A stretch of 36,302 nucleotides of DNA from Scytonema sp. UIC 10036 (lineage in GTDB: Bacteria; Cyanobacteriota; Cyanobacteriia; Cyanobacteriales; Nostocaceae). Of the stretch, positions 7,669-16,654 are shown in pieces. The notes under the pieces were generated by a model. That model was not told where the DNA came from, did no database searches, and was given only the letters and a program-made list of their open reading frames with translations. The stretch spans positions 1 to 36,302 of the forward strand of contig NZ_WJFC01000127.1 of assembly GCF_009725235.1 (NCBI RefSeq), written 5' to 3'. A program made the position numbers and the translations under genes. Each line of letters starts with the position of its first letter. Within the stretch, counting starts at the first letter, position 1.

Positions 7669-10600
7669 ATGAGATATCAGGTAGGAGGTAGTCTCCACGG
7701 TAACAATCCGACATATGTTGTCCGTCAAGCAGACGAAAAACTTTATGATAGCTTGAAAGCTGGTAATTTTTGCTACATCTTCAATTCTCGCCAGATGGGC
7801 AAGTCATCCTTACTACAGCGCACGAGTTACCGTCTTCGAGAAGAAGGTCATAGCTGTGCTTACTTGGATATGACCCGTTTGGGTATTGAGGTGACTGCAG
7901 CCGAGCGATGGTACAAAGGCATTATTATCAGCTTGTTCTACAGCTTTAAGCTAGAATCGCAGGTCAACTTTAAACATTGGTGGGAGACGCAAGCTGGCAT
8001 TTCTTCGGTGCAAAAACTACACTCCTTTGTGGAAGAAATTTTACTGCCAAATGTCAAAAGTGATTTTCTACGAAACGGCCAAGCCGAACGTATTTTCATC
8101 TTTATTGATGAAATTGATAGCCTGCTGCGTTTAAATTTTCCCATTAACGACTTTTTTGCTTGGATTCGTCAGTGCTATAATCTGCGACCAGAGAATCCAA
8201 GCTTTGAACGCTTGGGATTTGCACTATGTGGTGTAGCTAGTCCCTCTGACCTGATCGCTGATAAACGCCGCACACCCTTTAACCTTGGTAAAGCAATTGA
8301 GTTACAAGGCTTTCAACTGCATGAGGTCGCCCCTTTGGTTGAAGGATTAAAGGAAGTAGTCAGTCAACCACAAGTAATATTGCAAGAGATTATTCATTGG
8401 ACGGGAGGACAACCGTTTCTCACACAAAAACTCTGCGATTTAATTGTCCAACTTGCTGATGAAAATACTACACAAATGATTACTCTGGCTCCAGGCACAG
8501 AAGCATTGTGGGTAGAGCAATTAGTAAAAACGCGGGTTATTCAACATTGGCAATCACAAGACGAACCCGAACATCTGCGTACTATAAGAGATCGCCTACT
8601 ATTCAACGAACAACGGGCAGGGCGATTATTGGGTATTTATCAGCAAGTGTTGCAAGCCGAGTTAGCGCTTGTGCAGGGGAGCAGGGGAGCAGAGGCGCAG
8701 GGGAGCAGAGGCGCAGGGGAGCAAAGGAGTAGGGGAGACGAGTTTTCCCCTCAGCTTCATCCTCCTGTCCCGATTGATGATAGTCGAGAACAGACAGAAC
8801 TGTTGTTATCTGGTTTAGTGGAGAAACACAACGGTTATCTCAAAATTAAAAATCCCATCTATCGCAATGTTTTCAATACCGAGTGGGTATTAAGACAACT
8901 AGACAATCTCCGCCCATACTCGCAGACATTCAATGCTTGGGTCGTATCAGGATATAAAGATGAATCGCGTTTGCTGCGAGGACAGGCACTCAAAGATGCT
9001 CAAAAATGGTTGCAGGGCAAAAGTCTGAGCGATTTAGATTATCAGTTTTTAGCTGCAAGTATTGAATGCGATCGCATGGAAGTGCAAACGGCATTGGAAG
9101 CAGCACGGGCTAAAGAAGTAGAAGCACGACTTATAGAAGAGAAAGCACGACTCGTACAAGAGAAAAAGACAGCTAAATTGCAAAGATTTTTGCTAGTTGT
9201 AGTGTGTATCGGGTTTCTCATCTCTACCAGTTTGGGTATAGGGAGTTTTGTTCTGTATCATCAAACAAAGAAAAGCGAAGCTCAAGCTAGGCGCAGCGAA
9301 ATCCAAGCTAAGAGCAGCGAAATTAGAGCGCTTGTATCTTCTTCTATTGGACTGTTTGCCTCAAATCGCAGATTAGATGCGCTCACAGAAGCAATCAAAG
9401 CCAAAGACAAACTGCAAAAGCTAGGAATAGCAAACACAAATCTTGCATCTCTAGTTGAAGATGCACTAGAGCAAGCAGTTTATGGAGCAGATGAGTACAA
9501 CCGTTTTGTCGGTCATACAGCAAGTGTTATGGCAGTAGATGTCAGTCCTGATAGTTCTCTAATTGCCTCAGCCAGTCTGGATAGAACAATTAAACTTTGG
9601 CGACGTGATGGTACAGTAGTTGCAACTCTCGAAGGTCATCAGGGAGCAGTGAGAGCAGTCGCTTTTAGTCCTGATGGTCGGATACTTGCCTCGGCGAGTG
9701 AGGATGGTACTATTAAACTTTGGCAGCGCGATGCCAAAGACGCATCGTGGCGAATTTCTAGAACATTCAAAGGTCACACAGCTTCAGTCTGGGGAGTAGC
9801 GTTTAGTCGGGATGGTCAAACTATTGCCTCTGCAAGTTGGGACACAACGGTGAGAGTCTGGAAGAGAGACGGCACTTTACTGAAAACGTTTCAAGGTTAT
9901 AAAACTGGGTTTAGGGGAATAACTTTTAGTCCTGATAATCAAACCATTGCAGCTGCCAATCTAGACGGGACAGTAAAACTCTTGAGACGAGACAATTCAG
10001 GCTGGCAGAACGCCAAACCCCTACAACCTCTCCAAGGTCACACAGCTTGGGTTGTCGGCGTAGCTTTCAGTCCTGACGGTCAGACTATTGCGACCGCAAG
10101 TGAAGATAAAACCGTCAAACTTTGGCAGCGAGACAGCACAGATGGTAGTTATCGCCTGGATAAAACTCTTAAAGGTCATAGTGCTGGAGTTTCGAGAGTA
10201 GCATTTAGTTCCGATGGTCAGACTATTGCCTCCGCCAGTCTCGACAAAACTGTTAAACTTTGGAACATTGATGGTACAGAACTCAGAACCCTGAGAGGAC
10301 ATAGTGCATCTATTTGGGGAGTTACTTTCAGTCCCGACGGTAGCTTTATAGCTTCAGGGGGTGCAGAAAACCTTGTCAGACTCTGGCAGAGTGAAAATCC
10401 ATTCCAAAAGAGTATCATAGCCCATAAAGCAGGGATTTGGTCAATAGCGATCGCCTCTGACAGTTCCACCATCGCCACAGCTAGCCACGAAAACACCGTT
10501 AAATTTTGGAGTCGTCAAGGCAAATTACTCGAAACTTTGACTGAAGAAAGTATAGTCTTCCAGGTTTCTTTCAGTGAGGATAACAAGTTAATTGCTCTTC

Positions 10601-11373
10601 CCTCTGACGATAATACGATAAAACTCAAGCGACGAGACGGTAAATTAACTGCTAGTTACAAAAATCCTGATAGCAGAATGACAGCAGCAGTATTGAGTCC
10701 CGATGGTCAAGCGATCGCTATAGCTAATGTTGACAATAATATTCAGATCTGGAACAGAGGTCGCCTTATACCACAGATTCTTAAAGGACATCAAGGCGAA
10801 GTATGGGAAGTAGCATTTAGTCCCAACAGTCGGCTAGTTGCCTCAGCTAGTAGCGATGGTACTGTTAAGCTATGGACGCTGGAGGGTAAGTTGCTCAGAA
10901 CCCTTGTCGGACATTCAGCAGTAGTATGGATCGTTGCCTTTAGTCCTGACGGTAAAATGGTGGCTTCTGGAAGCGGCGACAATACCGTTAAGTTGTGGAC
11001 GGTGGATGGCAAGTTATTGCAAACATTCAAAGGTCACACAGCTGCGATTTGGGGGGTAGCGTTTAGTCCCGACAGCAAAATACTTGCTTCTGGGAGTGGA
11101 GATGGAACCGTCAAGCTTTGGAAGTTGGATGGTACAGAACTAACGACCCTCAGAGGACATACCGCAGCGATTAGGAAAACTGTCATCAGCCGCGATGGAA
11201 CTTTATTAGTTTCAGGAGGTGATGATAACACGCTAATTATTTGGAACTTGCAGCGAATTCTCAATCTAGATGTACTAACTTCTGGTTGCAATTTAGTCCA
11301 AGATTATTTGAAAACTAATATAGCTTTAGAAAAGAGCGATCGCTCTATTTGTAATCAGCCAAATTCTAAATAA
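7669..11373 (+). CDS. AAA-like NTPase / membrane helix / 14 WD40 repeats
   Basis: This is a 1234-residue modular protein. Residues 1-330 form an AAA-like NTPase with Walker A SRQMGKSSLLQR (about 40) and Walker B IFIFIDEIDSLL (about 145). A repetitive Gly/Ser/Arg insert lies at about 335-360. A charged coiled-coil region (about 480-500, EARAKEVEARLIEEKARLVQ) precedes one membrane helix (about 503-530). From about 610 to 1200 there are 14 WD40 repeats of the GH...FSPDG...SASxDxTVKLW type, enough for two seven-bladed propellers. This architecture is typical of large cyanobacterial signalling or scaffold NTPases; the partner and trigger are unknown. Repeats 9 and 10 lack the GH signature and are the most worn. 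The start ATG has no clear Shine-Dalgarno. Confidence 0.88.
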   Translation: MRYQVGGSLHGNNPTYVVRQADEKLYDSLKAGNFCYIFNSRQMGKSSLLQRTSYRLREEGHSCAYLDMTRLGIEVTAAERWYKGIIISLFYSFKLESQVNFKHWWETQAGISSVQKLHSFVEEILLPNVKSDFLRNGQAERIFIFIDEIDSLLRLNFPINDFFAWIRQCYNLRPENPSFERLGFALCGVASPSDLIADKRRTPFNLGKAIELQGFQLHEVAPLVEGLKEVVSQPQVILQEIIHWTGGQPFLTQKLCDLIVQLADENTTQMITLAPGTEALWVEQLVKTRVIQHWQSQDEPEHLRTIRDRLLFNEQRAGRLLGIYQQVLQAELALVQGSRGAEAQGSRGAGEQRSRGDEFSPQLHPPVPIDDSREQTELLLSGLVEKHNGYLKIKNPIYRNVFNTEWVLRQLDNLRPYSQTFNAWVVSGYKDESRLLRGQALKDAQKWLQGKSLSDLDYQFLAASIECDRMEVQTALEAARAKEVEARLIEEKARLVQEKKTAKLQRFLLVVVCIGFLISTSLGIGSFVLYHQTKKSEAQARRSEIQAKSSEIRALVSSSIGLFASNRRLDALTEAIKAKDKLQKLGIANTNLASLVEDALEQAVYGADEYNRFVGHTASVMAVDVSPDSSLIASASLDRTIKLWRRDGTVVATLEGHQGAVRAVAFSPDGRILASASEDGTIKLWQRDAKDASWRISRTFKGHTASVWGVAFSRDGQTIASASWDTTVRVWKRDGTLLKTFQGYKTGFRGITFSPDNQTIAAANLDGTVKLLRRDNSGWQNAKPLQPLQGHTAWVVGVAFSPDGQTIATASEDKTVKLWQRDSTDGSYRLDKTLKGHSAGVSRVAFSSDGQTIASASLDKTVKLWNIDGTELRTLRGHSASIWGVTFSPDGSFIASGGAENLVRLWQSENPFQKSIIAHKAGIWSIAIASDSSTIATASHENTVKFWSRQGKLLETLTEESIVFQVSFSEDNKLIALPSDDNTIKLKRRDGKLTASYKNPDSRMTAAVLSPDGQAIAIANVDNNIQIWNRGRLIPQILKGHQGEVWEVAFSPNSRLVASASSDGTVKLWTLEGKLLRTLVGHSAVVWIVAFSPDGKMVASGSGDNTVKLWTVDGKLLQTFKGHTAAIWGVAFSPDSKILASGSGDGTVKLWKLDGTELTTLRGHTAAIRKTVISRDGTLLVSGGDDNTLIIWNLQRILNLDVLTSGCNLVQDYLKTNIALEKSDRSICNQPNSK
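8673..8736. repeat. AGGGGAGC tandem repeat inside a coding region
   Basis: GGGGAGCA/GAGGCGCA units of about eight bases repeat within the AAA-WD40 gene. They encode a GSRGAEAQ-like insert between the NTPase and the following region. The reading frame is kept. This resembles intergenic cyanobacterial tandem repeats that have entered a gene. Confidence 0.8.
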
Positions 11374-11384
11374 ACCTTGTGCTG

Positions 11385-11600
11385 ATGCTTACAAATTTCT
11401 ACGATTATCCTTGTGAGCTTGCTTACAATAGCCCCTCACTTTTCAAACATCCTTTTAATTGTCTCAAAAATTTGCTTAAATTTCTTAAATTTCCTTGCAT
11501 TTTTGCTGTGATACTAAGAAGATGTGAAGGCGTATATGCCAAGAGTAATTTATCAACAGTTTTACAAGGAATTTAATGGGTAAACACTGAAGATAAAACT
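11385..11600. repeat. Long direct repeat, left copy (upstream of the Rieske gene)
   Basis: About 210 bases resemble 13139-13365 throughout. Shared pieces in the same order include GTGCT(G/A)ATGCTTACA, CACTTTTCAAAC, CTCAAAAATTTGCTTAAATT, TAATTTATCAACA and GGGATTTAATGGG-like sequence. No credible gene lies here. The right copy precedes the TerB-like gene. Confidence 0.75.
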
Positions 11601-11744
11601 GGAAATCATCAAGCAAACATACAAAATTACACAATATTTAATTTTGAGAAAATTAGTATTAGTTCTCTATGTAAAGTTAGTGTAAAAAAATACTAGTTGC
11701 AAATCCTTTTCTTTTCCTACACCCAATACCCCAATTTTTGTCAA

Positions 11745-13076
11745 ATGAAGCCAGAATTCAATTTTTTTCAACATTGGTATCCTCTTTCACCAGTTGAAGA
11801 CTTAGATCCCAAACAACCGACTTCAGTATCACTTTTAGGACTACGTTTAGTCATCTGGAAACCCAAATCATCTCCAAATTTTCAGGTGTTTTTAGATCGA
11901 TGTCCCCACCGCCTTGCTCCTCTAAGTGAGGGTCGCATTGATGATGAAACAGGGAATTTAATGTGTAGCTATCATGGTTGGCAATTCGATCGCCAAGGAA
12001 TTTGTACTCATATTCCCCAAGCAGAAAATCCAGAACTTTTGAGCAAGCATAAGGAAAATCTCTGTGCTGTAGCACTACCAACTTGTCAGCAACAGGATTT
12101 ACTCTGGGTTTGGCCAGATGCAAAATCAAGCCAACAAGCTACCGATACACCATTACCTTTGTCACCCCAAATAGACGCAAGCAAGGGCTTTGTTTGGTCT
12201 TCTTTTGTACGGGATTTAGAGTATGACTGGCAAACTCTTGTGGAAAATGTGGCAGATCCCAGTCATGTTCCTTTTTCTCATCATGGCGTGCAGGGCGATC
12301 GCAAACAAGCAAGACCAATCCCACTCAAAATTGTGCAATCAACACCTAATTTGATTGAAGCAACTACAAAAGAAGGTTTGCAAAGAACAATCACTTTTCA
12401 ACCACCTTGTCGCTTGGAGTATGCGATCGGTTTGGGGGATGACGGCAAACAGCTGGGACTTGTCACCTACTGTATACCTGTGTCTCCAGGTAAGTCTAGA
12501 ATTGTCGCTCATTTTTCCCGTAACTTTGCCAAAGCACTCCATCATATCACACCTCGTTGGTGGGATCACCTCAGCAATCGCAATCTGGTTATTGATGGAG
12601 ATATGGTGCTTCTTATGCAGCAAGAGTATTTTCTCCAACAAACAAAATCTACCGAAAGCTGGAAAACTGCCTATCAGATGCCTACAAGTGCAGACCGTTT
12701 AGTCATAGAGTTTAGGAGTTGGTTCGATCGCTACTGTCACGGACTACTACCCTGGAGCGAAGTTGGAATCGATGTGCCAACAACAAGGAATATCAATAGC
12801 GATCGCCAACAAATCCTGGATCGCTACAAACAACACACCCAGCATTGTCGTAGCTGTCGAGAAGCACTTTTAGTTGTGCAACGCTTGCAAGCAGTGCTTT
12901 TAATCTACTTTGCTATTACAGTTTGTGCTGTTGCTCTCCTTGGCGATAGATTGCAACTAACTCTGAGTTTACCCTTAACTGTGGCAGCACTATTAGGTTT
13001 AGGCGCTTATGCTTGGCTGAGATTCTGGCTTCGTCCGAGATTTTACTTTGTGGACTACATCCATGCAGATAGATAA
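11745..13076 (+). CDS. Rieske non-haem iron oxygenase, PaO/Tic55-like
   Basis: This 443-residue protein has a Rieske [2Fe-2S] motif, CPHRLAPL near residue 53 and CSYHGW near 73. Its mononuclear iron site is ENVADPSHVPFSHH near 167. A redox-type CRSC motif lies near 368, and two hydrophobic C-terminal helices (about 380-425) should anchor it in a membrane. This order is that of the pheophorbide a oxygenase/Tic55/Lls1 family, whose members hydroxylate or open tetrapyrrole-type substrates; the exact substrate of this cyanobacterial member is unknown. The open frame starts at a TTG (11697), but MKPEFNFFQHWYPL at 11745 looks like the natural family start. It is bracketed by two related 210-base non-coding copies. 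Confidence 0.88.
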   Translation: MKPEFNFFQHWYPLSPVEDLDPKQPTSVSLLGLRLVIWKPKSSPNFQVFLDRCPHRLAPLSEGRIDDETGNLMCSYHGWQFDRQGICTHIPQAENPELLSKHKENLCAVALPTCQQQDLLWVWPDAKSSQQATDTPLPLSPQIDASKGFVWSSFVRDLEYDWQTLVENVADPSHVPFSHHGVQGDRKQARPIPLKIVQSTPNLIEATTKEGLQRTITFQPPCRLEYAIGLGDDGKQLGLVTYCIPVSPGKSRIVAHFSRNFAKALHHITPRWWDHLSNRNLVIDGDMVLLMQQEYFLQQTKSTESWKTAYQMPTSADRLVIEFRSWFDRYCHGLLPWSEVGIDVPTTRNINSDRQQILDRYKQHTQHCRSCREALLVVQRLQAVLLIYFAITVCAVALLGDRLQLTLSLPLTVAALLGLGAYAWLRFWLRPRFYFVDYIHADR

Positions 13077-13085
13077 AGACAACTT

Positions 13086-13116
13086 TCAGACATTTTTGCT
13101 GTAGTCTGGATTTTTG
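13086..13116 (+). terminator. Possible intrinsic terminator after the Rieske gene
   Basis: CAGAC (13087-13091) and GTCTG (13104-13108) can pair, followed by GATTTTTG. The stem is short and the loop long, so this is a weak call. Confidence 0.35.
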
Positions 13117-13138
13117 TAGTACAAAAATACTGCTTAGC

Positions 13139-13365
13139 TGAAGTGCTAATGCTTACACATTTCCGCCATTAGCCTAGTAAGCTTGCTCACAATAGCTGCT
13201 CACTTTTCAAACTTCCTCTTAATTGCCTCAAAAATTTGCTTAAATTTCTTAACTTTCCTTGCATTTTCACTCTGATACTAAGAGTATTTGAAGGCATATA
13301 TACCACTAGTAATTTATCAACAATTTTACGTGGGATTTAATGGGTGAACACTAATTAGAAAACTG
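13139..13365. repeat. Long direct repeat, right copy (upstream of the TerB-like gene)
   Basis: Second copy of the 11385-11600 segment in the same orientation, with scattered substitutions and small indels. It contains the exact reverse complement of the 23-base motif at 7465-7487. It occupies the promoter region of the gene at 13438. Confidence 0.75.
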
Positions 13366-13437
13366 GACAACAATTCTTTCATTTATTAATTGCATTTGCC
13401 AAAGAGCGAACTCTCAAAAAAATTAAAGAGGTAATTT

Positions 13438-13929
13438 ATGAACAATCTCAAACAAACACAGCCTGCTTCAGAATTCATGAAAAAAAACTTAGGTATTTCT
13501 GAAGCTCCTATTGAAGCATACCTGAACTACGGATATGCACTACTCGCTATTGCTGGAGCAGATGGAGAGGTTTCAGAAGCCGAATTGAACTGGTTACTAA
13601 ATCATCAACGTCTTGTCGGCGCACCTGAAGAAATAATAGAAAAATACAAAGCATTTGAATACAAAAAAGCTGACTTAGAAAATTTGCTAAGTAAGATTTC
13701 AGTTGATGTTTCTACTTGGTCAAAATCAAGATCATTGTTGTATCATGCAATTCAAATGGCTCGTGCCGATAATAATTACTCAATTGAAGAGCAAAAAGCT
13801 GTAAAAAAAGCAGCTAAACTGCTGAAGGTTGAAGATGATATTGCACTTGCTCTCAATAGGTTGGTAGAAACAGAAGAAGCCGTAACTGCATTACGTAAGG
13901 CGCTACTACAAACTGAGGTTTTAGCTTAG
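13438..13929 (+). CDS. TerB-like (tellurite-resistance-family) helical protein
   Basis: This 163-residue soluble protein has the features of TerB-like domains: an early IAGADGEVSEAEL stretch (acidic metal-binding type loop, about residues 38-50) and a second acidic stretch MARADNNYSIEEQ (about 111-123). The family folds as a helical bundle and is tied to stress or tellurite-resistance modules; no other ter genes are nearby, so a tellurite role should not be assumed. AAAGAGG lies about seven bases before the ATG and supports the start. Its upstream region is the right copy of the long direct repeat. Confidence 0.7.
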   Translation: MNNLKQTQPASEFMKKNLGISEAPIEAYLNYGYALLAIAGADGEVSEAELNWLLNHQRLVGAPEEIIEKYKAFEYKKADLENLLSKISVDVSTWSKSRSLLYHAIQMARADNNYSIEEQKAVKKAAKLLKVEDDIALALNRLVETEEAVTALRKALLQTEVLA

Positions 13930-13959
13930 TTGAGCCTATAGTGTATACACAAATGCTGT

Positions 13960-14110
13960 CTGCACGGGTTTCAAGCCTTCTAGACCCTTTCAGTTGTTAT
14001 TATTACGAGCGCAGCGATAGCGACGCGAAGTAATGGCATCATCCTGTAGTTATTGCGATTGCTTTGGCGCTCTTCCTCTCTACGAGACGCTATGCGATCG
14101 CAATGACGTT
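13960..14110. repeat. HIP1-rich palindromic repeat segment
   Basis: GCAGCGATAGCGACGCGAAG, ATTGCGATTGCTTTGGCGC and ATGCGATCGCAATGAC form short imperfect palindromes between the TerB-like gene and a transposase relic. No gene is seen. Confidence 0.5.
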
Positions 14111-14137
14111 CTTCTAGGAGAAATCCAATAGCCCAGA

Positions 14138-14447
14138 ACTAGACGACGAAACAATTTATCTACCTAAATCGAACCATGAAAAAGGCATTGTGGTGCTGTT
14201 TTGGGAGTTTCTCAAGAGTAAGCTTCAATGGGACAATTGCAAAACTCTTCTTCAACTGCGACATAAGTTAGCTCAAGTGCTAGAAAATAAACTAGCATTG
14301 AATACAAATCCTAACCCAAAGAAAAAAGTGACTATTTCTTTCATGCTTACTATCTTGTATAATTTTGAATTAAAAGTACAAAATCAGCGTAGCTGGATTT
14401 TCAATGATTTCATCTGTCATTGGATGTACTGTTGCTACGCCTAACAA
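14138..14447 (+). pseudogene. IS630-type transposase C-terminal relic
   Basis: A frame beginning near NSPELDDETIYLP continues as FWEFLKSKLQWDNCKTLLQL and then RHKLAQVLE. It recalls the C-terminal PPYSPELNP...W..LK..L.WDN...L..LRHKL region of IS630/Tc1-type transposases. The part between SPEL and FWEF does not fit, and no N-terminal half, inverted repeats or target duplication is visible. If correct, it is a decayed fragment with no function. Confidence 0.35.
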
Positions 14448-14582
14448 GAAAACTTTAGAAATAATTAGGGCTTGCTAAAAAAAAAGAAAAGGTGATAGTC
14501 TCTAGATTCTGAGACGAAAGAGGTATGTTCAGGTGCAAGACAAGAAGGTAAGGGACTTCCAGAAAATAAGTATGGGTAGAGC

Positions 14583-14660
14583 ACAGTAGGCTCCGCCTCC
14601 CGAATGCGAGGCAGAGCCTCGCCCACTGCATTCCCAGCCAGAGGCTGGGAACGAGAGAGG
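14583..14660. repeat. Interspersed palindromic repeat, copy D (inverted)
   Basis: AGGCTCCGCCT, GAGGCAGAGCCTC and GCATTCCCAGCC...GGCTGGGAACGAG form nested hairpins. This is the opposite orientation of copies A, B and E. It lies just past the 3' end of the tetR gene and may serve as its terminator. Confidence 0.75.
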
Positions 14661-14698
14661 AAAAATCGTTTTACCCATCGAAATTAATGGGACACTAG

Positions 14699-15343
14699 TT
14701 AGGATTGTCGTACACCTGCTAGGATGAGCGCGATCGCTTCACTAGTATGTTGTTCGAGCATTGCTTTGCTCAACAGCCGCTTACCCTGGGGAATTTGCTG
14801 AATGTTTCCTGCACCAATAAAATAGAACAAGCAAGTTCCCATAATATTAATTGCAGACTGAAACGGATCGAGTGGGCGAAATATCCCCTCAGCCACCCCT
14901 TGTTCTAGAATTGCGATCAAAGCCGTATCGATACTCACAGAACTACTGTGTTTGTAGTACTTTCCCTGGTTTTGCACTGCTTCGTGAAACATGATAGTCG
15001 GGAGTTTTGGGTTACGCGATACACAACCGAGCAATGCTCTCAAAAATCTTTCCAACGCCACTTCACCAGACAAATGCTCCAACTGTAATTGCTGAATTGT
15101 TTGCAAAAGCTCCGTATGCGATCGCTCCAACACTGTTTGATACAAACCTTCTTTATCTTTGAAGTAGTAATAAATCATTGACTTTGCTACACCTGTTTTG
15201 GCTGCGATCGCTTCTGTTCGCGCCGCCGTAAAACCATGTTGGGCAAATTCTTCTTCCGCAGCTGCCAAAATCACAGCTTGAGTCGCTTCAGCATCTCGAA
15301 CTGGCTTGGCAGTCTTGACTTTTTCAGATTTTGTACGCGCCAC
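14699..15343 (-). CDS. TetR-family transcriptional repressor
   Basis: This 214-residue protein has the TetR N-terminal DNA-binding domain (about residues 18-66: AVILAAAEEEFAQHGFTAAR, then TEAIAAKTGVAKSMIYYYFKD). The remaining helical ligand-binding domain is of unspecified ligand. It is divergent from a flavin monooxygenase gene at 15476, with a perfect 18-base inverted repeat between them, so it very probably represses that gene and itself until a substrate-like inducer binds. The N-terminus (MARTKSEKVKTAK) is basic and flexible. Confidence 0.93.
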   Translation of the reverse strand: MARTKSEKVKTAKPVRDAEATQAVILAAAEEEFAQHGFTAARTEAIAAKTGVAKSMIYYYFKDKEGLYQTVLERSHTELLQTIQQLQLEHLSGEVALERFLRALLGCVSRNPKLPTIMFHEAVQNQGKYYKHSSSVSIDTALIAILEQGVAEGIFRPLDPFQSAINIMGTCLFYFIGAGNIQQIPQGKRLLSKAMLEQHTSEAIALILAGVRQS

Positions 15344-15375
15344 AGTTGTTATAGCATTCTAGGAACTTATGGCTC

Positions 15376-15404
15376 AGTATATCTTTTTTCGACAGACTTG
15401 TCAG
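15376..15404 (-). promoter_or_regulatory. Promoter of the tetR gene
   Basis: On the minus strand, CTGACA (15404-15399) and TATACT (15381-15376) are separated by exactly 17 bases. The -35 box and part of the spacer fall inside the left operator arm (15390-15407), so repressor binding should block transcription. Confidence 0.6.
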
Positions 15405-15461
15405 TTGACAAAACTGTAGAAAACCTGTTTGATAAAAATTAACCAACTGACAAGTCTGTCG
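15390..15461. promoter_or_regulatory. TetR operator: 18-base inverted repeat
   Basis: CGACAGACTTGTCAGTTG at 15390-15407 is perfectly inverted as CAACTGACAAGTCTGTCG at 15444-15461, 36 bases apart. Each arm contains a GACA-N4-TGTC dyad, a typical TetR-family half-site arrangement, so there are probably two dimer sites, one controlling each divergent gene. Confidence 0.75.
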
Positions 15462-15475
15462 GTAAAGGGGAAATT

Positions 15476-16603
15476 ATGAAAAAAGTCATCATCATTGGTG
15501 GTGGAATTGGCGGTGCTGCAACTGCGCTCGCCCTTCTTCGTGCTGGTTTTGAGCCTGTCGTCTACGAGCGAACCAAAGAGTTACGAGAAGTCGGGGCTGG
15601 GATTGCGCTTTGGGCAAACGCAACCCATATCTTGAAGAACTTAGGCTTATTGGAAGAAGCAATGCGGGTTGGTTATTTCATTACCAACTATCAATTCAAT
15701 TCGCAACGCGGCTTTGAGTTAGTGAATATTGCCCTCGATAACTTTGAGTTACCCGTTATTGGAATTCATCGCGCCCAATTGCATCAGCTATTGTGGCACA
15801 ACGTACCGAATGAAAAATTCATTTTGGGAGAAACCTTTGAGCGATTTGAGCGCAAGGGAAATTGGGTTCGTGCCTATTTTGCTTCAGGTTTGAATGTTGA
15901 AGGGGATGCGTTAATCGGCGCAGATGGGTTGCGATCGCGAGTCAGAACTGCCATTTTAGGGGACGATCTTATTTATCGAAATTTTAAGACTTGGCGTGGT
16001 TTGACCGATTGTACTCCAAGTGCCTATCGTCCTGGATACATTCAGGAATTTTTAGGACGCGGTAAAGGATTCGGTTTCATGATGCTTGGGCTGGGAAAAA
16101 TGTATTGGTATGCAGCAGCAACTGCACGCCCAGCACAACCAGATGCTGCGATCGGTCGTAAAAAAGAGCTATTGACGATGTATCAAGATTGGTTCAGAGC
16201 CATTCCTGAATTAATCGCTGCTACAGACGAAGCCAATATTTTGACCACTGATTTGTACGATCGCCCTTTAAAACAGCCTTGGAGCCAGCAAAATGTGACG
16301 CTACTTGGTGATGCTGCTCACCCCATGCTACCCACGATGGGACAGGGCGCTTGTACAACCTTGGAGGATGCTTACGTCGTCACCCAATGCTTGCAAGCAC
16401 AACCAGATCCAATTATTGCTTTCCAACAGTATGAGTCAGAGCGTTTTTCACGCACCAAGGAGATCGTCCTTGCATCAAGGCAATCCGGCAAAATGGGGGA
16501 ATTGAAAAACCCGGTAGCTGTGGGACTTCGCAATACTTTTATGAAGGCAATGGGTTCGGCGATCGGCAACAGTTTCAAGTCTTTCCATGCTTACCGAGCT
16601 TAG
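15476..16603 (+). CDS. FAD-dependent aromatic-type monooxygenase
   Basis: This 375-residue cytoplasmic flavoprotein belongs to the PHBH/salicylate-hydroxylase/zeaxanthin-epoxidase-like class. Its Rossmann FAD motif GGGIGG is at residues 8-13. The IGADGLRSRVR (DG) motif is near 154. LLGDAAHPMLPTMGQG near 277 holds the second FAD-binding GD motif. Members use NAD(P)H and O2 to hydroxylate small aromatic or isoprenoid substrates; the substrate here is unknown. AAAGGGG lies about seven bases before the ATG. It is divergent from tetR and shares its operator region, so it is probably substrate-inducible. Confidence 0.9.
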   Translation: MKKVIIIGGGIGGAATALALLRAGFEPVVYERTKELREVGAGIALWANATHILKNLGLLEEAMRVGYFITNYQFNSQRGFELVNIALDNFELPVIGIHRAQLHQLLWHNVPNEKFILGETFERFERKGNWVRAYFASGLNVEGDALIGADGLRSRVRTAILGDDLIYRNFKTWRGLTDCTPSAYRPGYIQEFLGRGKGFGFMMLGLGKMYWYAAATARPAQPDAAIGRKKELLTMYQDWFRAIPELIAATDEANILTTDLYDRPLKQPWSQQNVTLLGDAAHPMLPTMGQGACTTLEDAYVVTQCLQAQPDPIIAFQQYESERFSRTKEIVLASRQSGKMGELKNPVAVGLRNTFMKAMGSAIGNSFKSFHAYRA

Positions 16604-16654
16604 ACCATTGCGGTGTGTTCTCTCCTTATTTTTTTGGGAGGGAATTTTTGCTAT

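Noticed and set aside
9568..11291. Several minus-strand frames opposite the WD40 repeats
   Set aside because: They are periodic antisense shadows of the WD40 codons.
11379..11576. 65-codon frame downstream of the AAA-WD40 gene
   Set aside because: It lies in the long direct repeat. The related copy at 13139 does not keep the frame.
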